A DNA stretch of 64,000 bases, from assembly GCA_949825045.1 (NCBI GenBank), contig OX463815.1, positions 20,267,231 to 20,331,230 of the forward strand. Direction: 5' to 3'. The notes beneath the pieces are model-generated. The model was not told where the DNA came from, made no database searches, and saw only the letters and a list, made by a program, of their open reading frames with translations. The translations under genes were made by a program, and so were the position numbers. Origin of the DNA: Argyresthia goedartella (taxonomy: Eukaryota; Arthropoda; Insecta; Lepidoptera; Argyresthiidae). This document shows positions 61,861-64,000 of the stretch, piece after piece. The first letter of the stretch is position 1; every line of letters starts with the position of its first letter.

Positions 61861-62783
61861 AGAGTTTTTGCATTTGTAATTTTATTTTTGAATGTTGTGC
61901 GCGCATCTTGAGGATTTGCAACTGCTCATGTTACCTATGTTTATTTTAATTTTAAGCACTTTAAGTTGTAAAATCTGTTTTGTGTGCAAATAAAAACAAA
62001 TAAATAACTAGTGGCCTTGTGGGCAATAGACCTCGCTAACAGGAGTGACTGTGAACCAATTTATAGGTAAGTATTTTAGATTCAATCAAAATCAAGTAGT
62101 AAAGTAGCCGCACCAATAACTTTATAAACTACATTATGCGATTTAAAATACAATCTGTTGACTTTTCACGAAAATAGTTAAAGTCTATTTCACTCACTCT
62201 CATGGTCTGTATAGATTCTCTTTACTAATCCGTCTCCTACTTCGAGGAGTCCAAACTTAGTATGTTTTGAAAATATTTCTTGGATTTTTAGAAAACAGGC
62301 GGCCGAAAGGTAATAGTGTAGTATATTTTAGAACCGGCTCATAAAGCCCTTTAATTTGATATCCCAAACGATAGGTTTCAGAAGGAAAAAAAACCCATAC
62401 AAAAAATGACGTCATTACCCCCCCCCCCCCCCTCTCCAGGGGAAAATCGAGAAAAGCTCTCAACAAAAAAATATTTTTTAATTCAAGGAACAAGTGTGCC
62501 GAGTTTTGTGAGGATCGCTTGAAAACTGTGGCCTCTAGACCGGAACTGACAGACACACAGACATAGCGACAGACGAAAGCAAAATCGGCCTCCTATCTTG
62601 TTGAAATGAAGCCCTTCGCTCGCTCGTTCAATAAGGGAATCACATGTGCCTGAGCTGACCAGTTAGGCCTATACTATAACGCACTGGCGGCTAGCGTGAC
62701 GTTGCAGCCTGAAAAAAATATTGGTTACTGGGTACAATATTGTGATCAAGTACACTAGACTTTACTTCTCAGTAGTTCTCAGA
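61861..62783. other. Repeat-scrap region, no gene seen
   Basis: Includes a C homopolymer (about 62418-62432) and GACAGACACACAGACATAGC near 62548, typical of a widespread lepidopteran repeat tail. No ORF with recognised content. Confidence 0.45.
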
Positions 62784-62912
62784 GCTGCGGCGATGGGCTT
62801 TCCCCCTGTCACGCAAAATAGAGTATTAAATAACTGGCTCAAAGTGTGCCCACTTACAATTGTGCCTTTGCCACCCCGTCTGGGAAAAGGCGTGACGCTA
62901 TGTTATGTTATG
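62784..62912 (+). repeat. Interspersed repeat, copy of 32564-32683
   Basis: GCTGCGGCGATGGGCTTTCC to GGCGTGACGCTATGTTATGT aligns with 32564-32683 throughout, with a few substitutions and a 9-base insertion. Confidence 0.8.
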
Positions 62913-64000
62913 TGTTAGTTTTCAGACTATTAATTCCAACAACACACTAAGTAGGCGGCGTGAAATCCTCAAAATCGCTATGTAGAAATAGCACAGAAAA
63001 AGTGATGGATGAAATAAGAAAACAAAAACCAAATACTAGGTGGCGCGGCGGCGGCGTGAAAACTTCAAAATTGCGTAGTAGGAATAGCACAGTTCCAAAA
63101 ACCAAACATGTAATCAACTTATAACGATAGTATTACAGTAGTTTATGTGACTATTACATAAAGAAAGGCCTTAAAATACAAGTGTTTTAACGCCTAATTA
63201 TCTACAAATAGTTACAAACACTGCTTTATCTACACACATACTCTATGCTCTTGATCTGTTCATGTTACGCACGTCACGACCAGACGAATTAGATGTTGTC
63301 TATTCCGTTGTTCTGATTACATTTTGATTTTGAATATGATATTTTAAATATGAAGCAATTATAACATTTTCACGAATAAGAAATATGTTCTAACAAAACC
63401 GTTTATCTTTGAGATGGTCGAAATTATCGGTTTTTGAACGTATTATAGAAAGAAGGTTTAATAAGGTTTAACAACAGTTAAGATAATTTGTTAGCCACTG
63501 ATGTGTGGGATTCCGTCTCCGGTACCTGTCACTCTGGCGCCTGTGTGTGGAGCACCCGTCTCCGGTACTGCTGTATAGTATATATATAGTATTGGTCCGA
63601 TTTCTCTCTAACCTATTCAAATTGCACAAGAAAGAACAGGCTATCTAATGAATGAATGGATTTATACTCTGTGGTCACTCATTTCTCAATAAAACTGACT
63701 TCTAAGGGGCCTTATTTTTGTAATTATCGAAAAAGTTCTCTATTGATAAATAAATGTATAAAGACTATCTGTGATTGAGATTATTTTAGTTCTATACGTT
63801 ATACCGCATAAATAAAACTAAACTTTACCTCCAAATCTTGCTTTATTTTAAAAATGATACAGAAATAAGTACAACAGGGAGCTTCATATTAAGTAACACA
63901 TATTAGCTGTTATTAAACTGAAATAAAGGCGTTGTGGAAAGGAAAAAGGGTAAATAATTCCAATTAGAGTAATATTCTAATTAGAACTTATCTTAATTCT
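62913..64000. other. No gene seen
   Basis: Two similar phrases (GGCGGCGTGAAATCCTCAAAA at 62955 and GGCGGCGTGAAAACTTCAAAA at 63050) form a loose direct repeat of about 95 bases, and CCGTCTCCGGTAC occurs twice near 63510-63570. No exon of the receptor-like gene was found here. Confidence 0.4.

Overview
The window reads as nuclear DNA of a moth or butterfly (Lepidoptera), inferred from the mix of CR1/Jockey-group retrotransposons, tRNA-derived SINEs, mariner, Tc1 and MITE families, short AT-rich introns, an insect-type arylalkylamine N-acetyltransferase-like gene and a CYP6-like P450. No rRNA gene, true tRNA gene, CRISPR array or bacterial feature was seen. Three host genes were found; almost everything else recognisable is mobile DNA in various states of decay.

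Host genes. (1) Plus strand: three exons (11548-11692, 11923-12127, 48751-48931) whose splice phases agree encode a leader peptide followed by an extracellular domain that may be the amino-terminal domain of an ionotropic glutamate receptor-like protein. The second intron is 36.6 kb and the gene runs off the window. (2) Minus strand, inside that intron: a complete four-exon GNAT acetyltransferase of 234 residues (41888 down to 33102). (3) Plus strand: a complete two-exon CYP3-clan (CYP6-like) cytochrome P450 of 506 residues (50564-52152) with a TATA box.

Mobile DNA, left to right. A decayed CR1-like element with an SGNH-esterase ORF1 (minus, 0.9-4.6 kb). A CR1/Jockey-group element with both ORFs open (plus, 5.1-9.8 kb), whose ORF1 has a PHD finger, a coiled coil and a baculovirus-FP25K-like C-terminus. 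A second SGNH-ORF1 element with both ORFs open (plus, 18.6-23.9 kb), in which ORF1 and ORF2 overlap at a canonical -1 frameshift heptamer. A decayed relative of it (25.7-27.0 kb). Two fold-back MITEs (27.65 and 28.4 kb). A Jockey-like ORF2 with an open frame (28.75-32.07 kb). SINEs at 13.5, 14.8, 32.4 and 32.8 kb. An internally deleted mariner (38.7-39.6 kb). A PIF/Harbinger-like MITE interrupted by an RTE fragment (42.8-43.35 kb). A nearly complete Tc1-like DD34E element (43.4-45.1 kb). A restriction-endonuclease-type (R2/R4/NeSL/Hero group) retrotransposon that has lost a catalytic aspartate (45.5-48.1 kb). A further APE-type element (52.6-55.35 kb). Fragments of another around 59.7 and 60.3 kb, split by a MITE-like repeat that recurs at 61.5 kb.

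The most interesting observations are the slippery heptamer directly before the ORF1 stop of the 18.6-23.9 kb element, together with the lack of any AUG for ORF2 in all three intact elements; the antisense acetyltransferase gene inside the giant intron; paired dynein-light-chain-type TQT motifs in the first element; and several long, near-perfect palindromes. I did not find a convincing new multi-gene system. Family assignments of repeats come from memory of typical motifs, without a database search.
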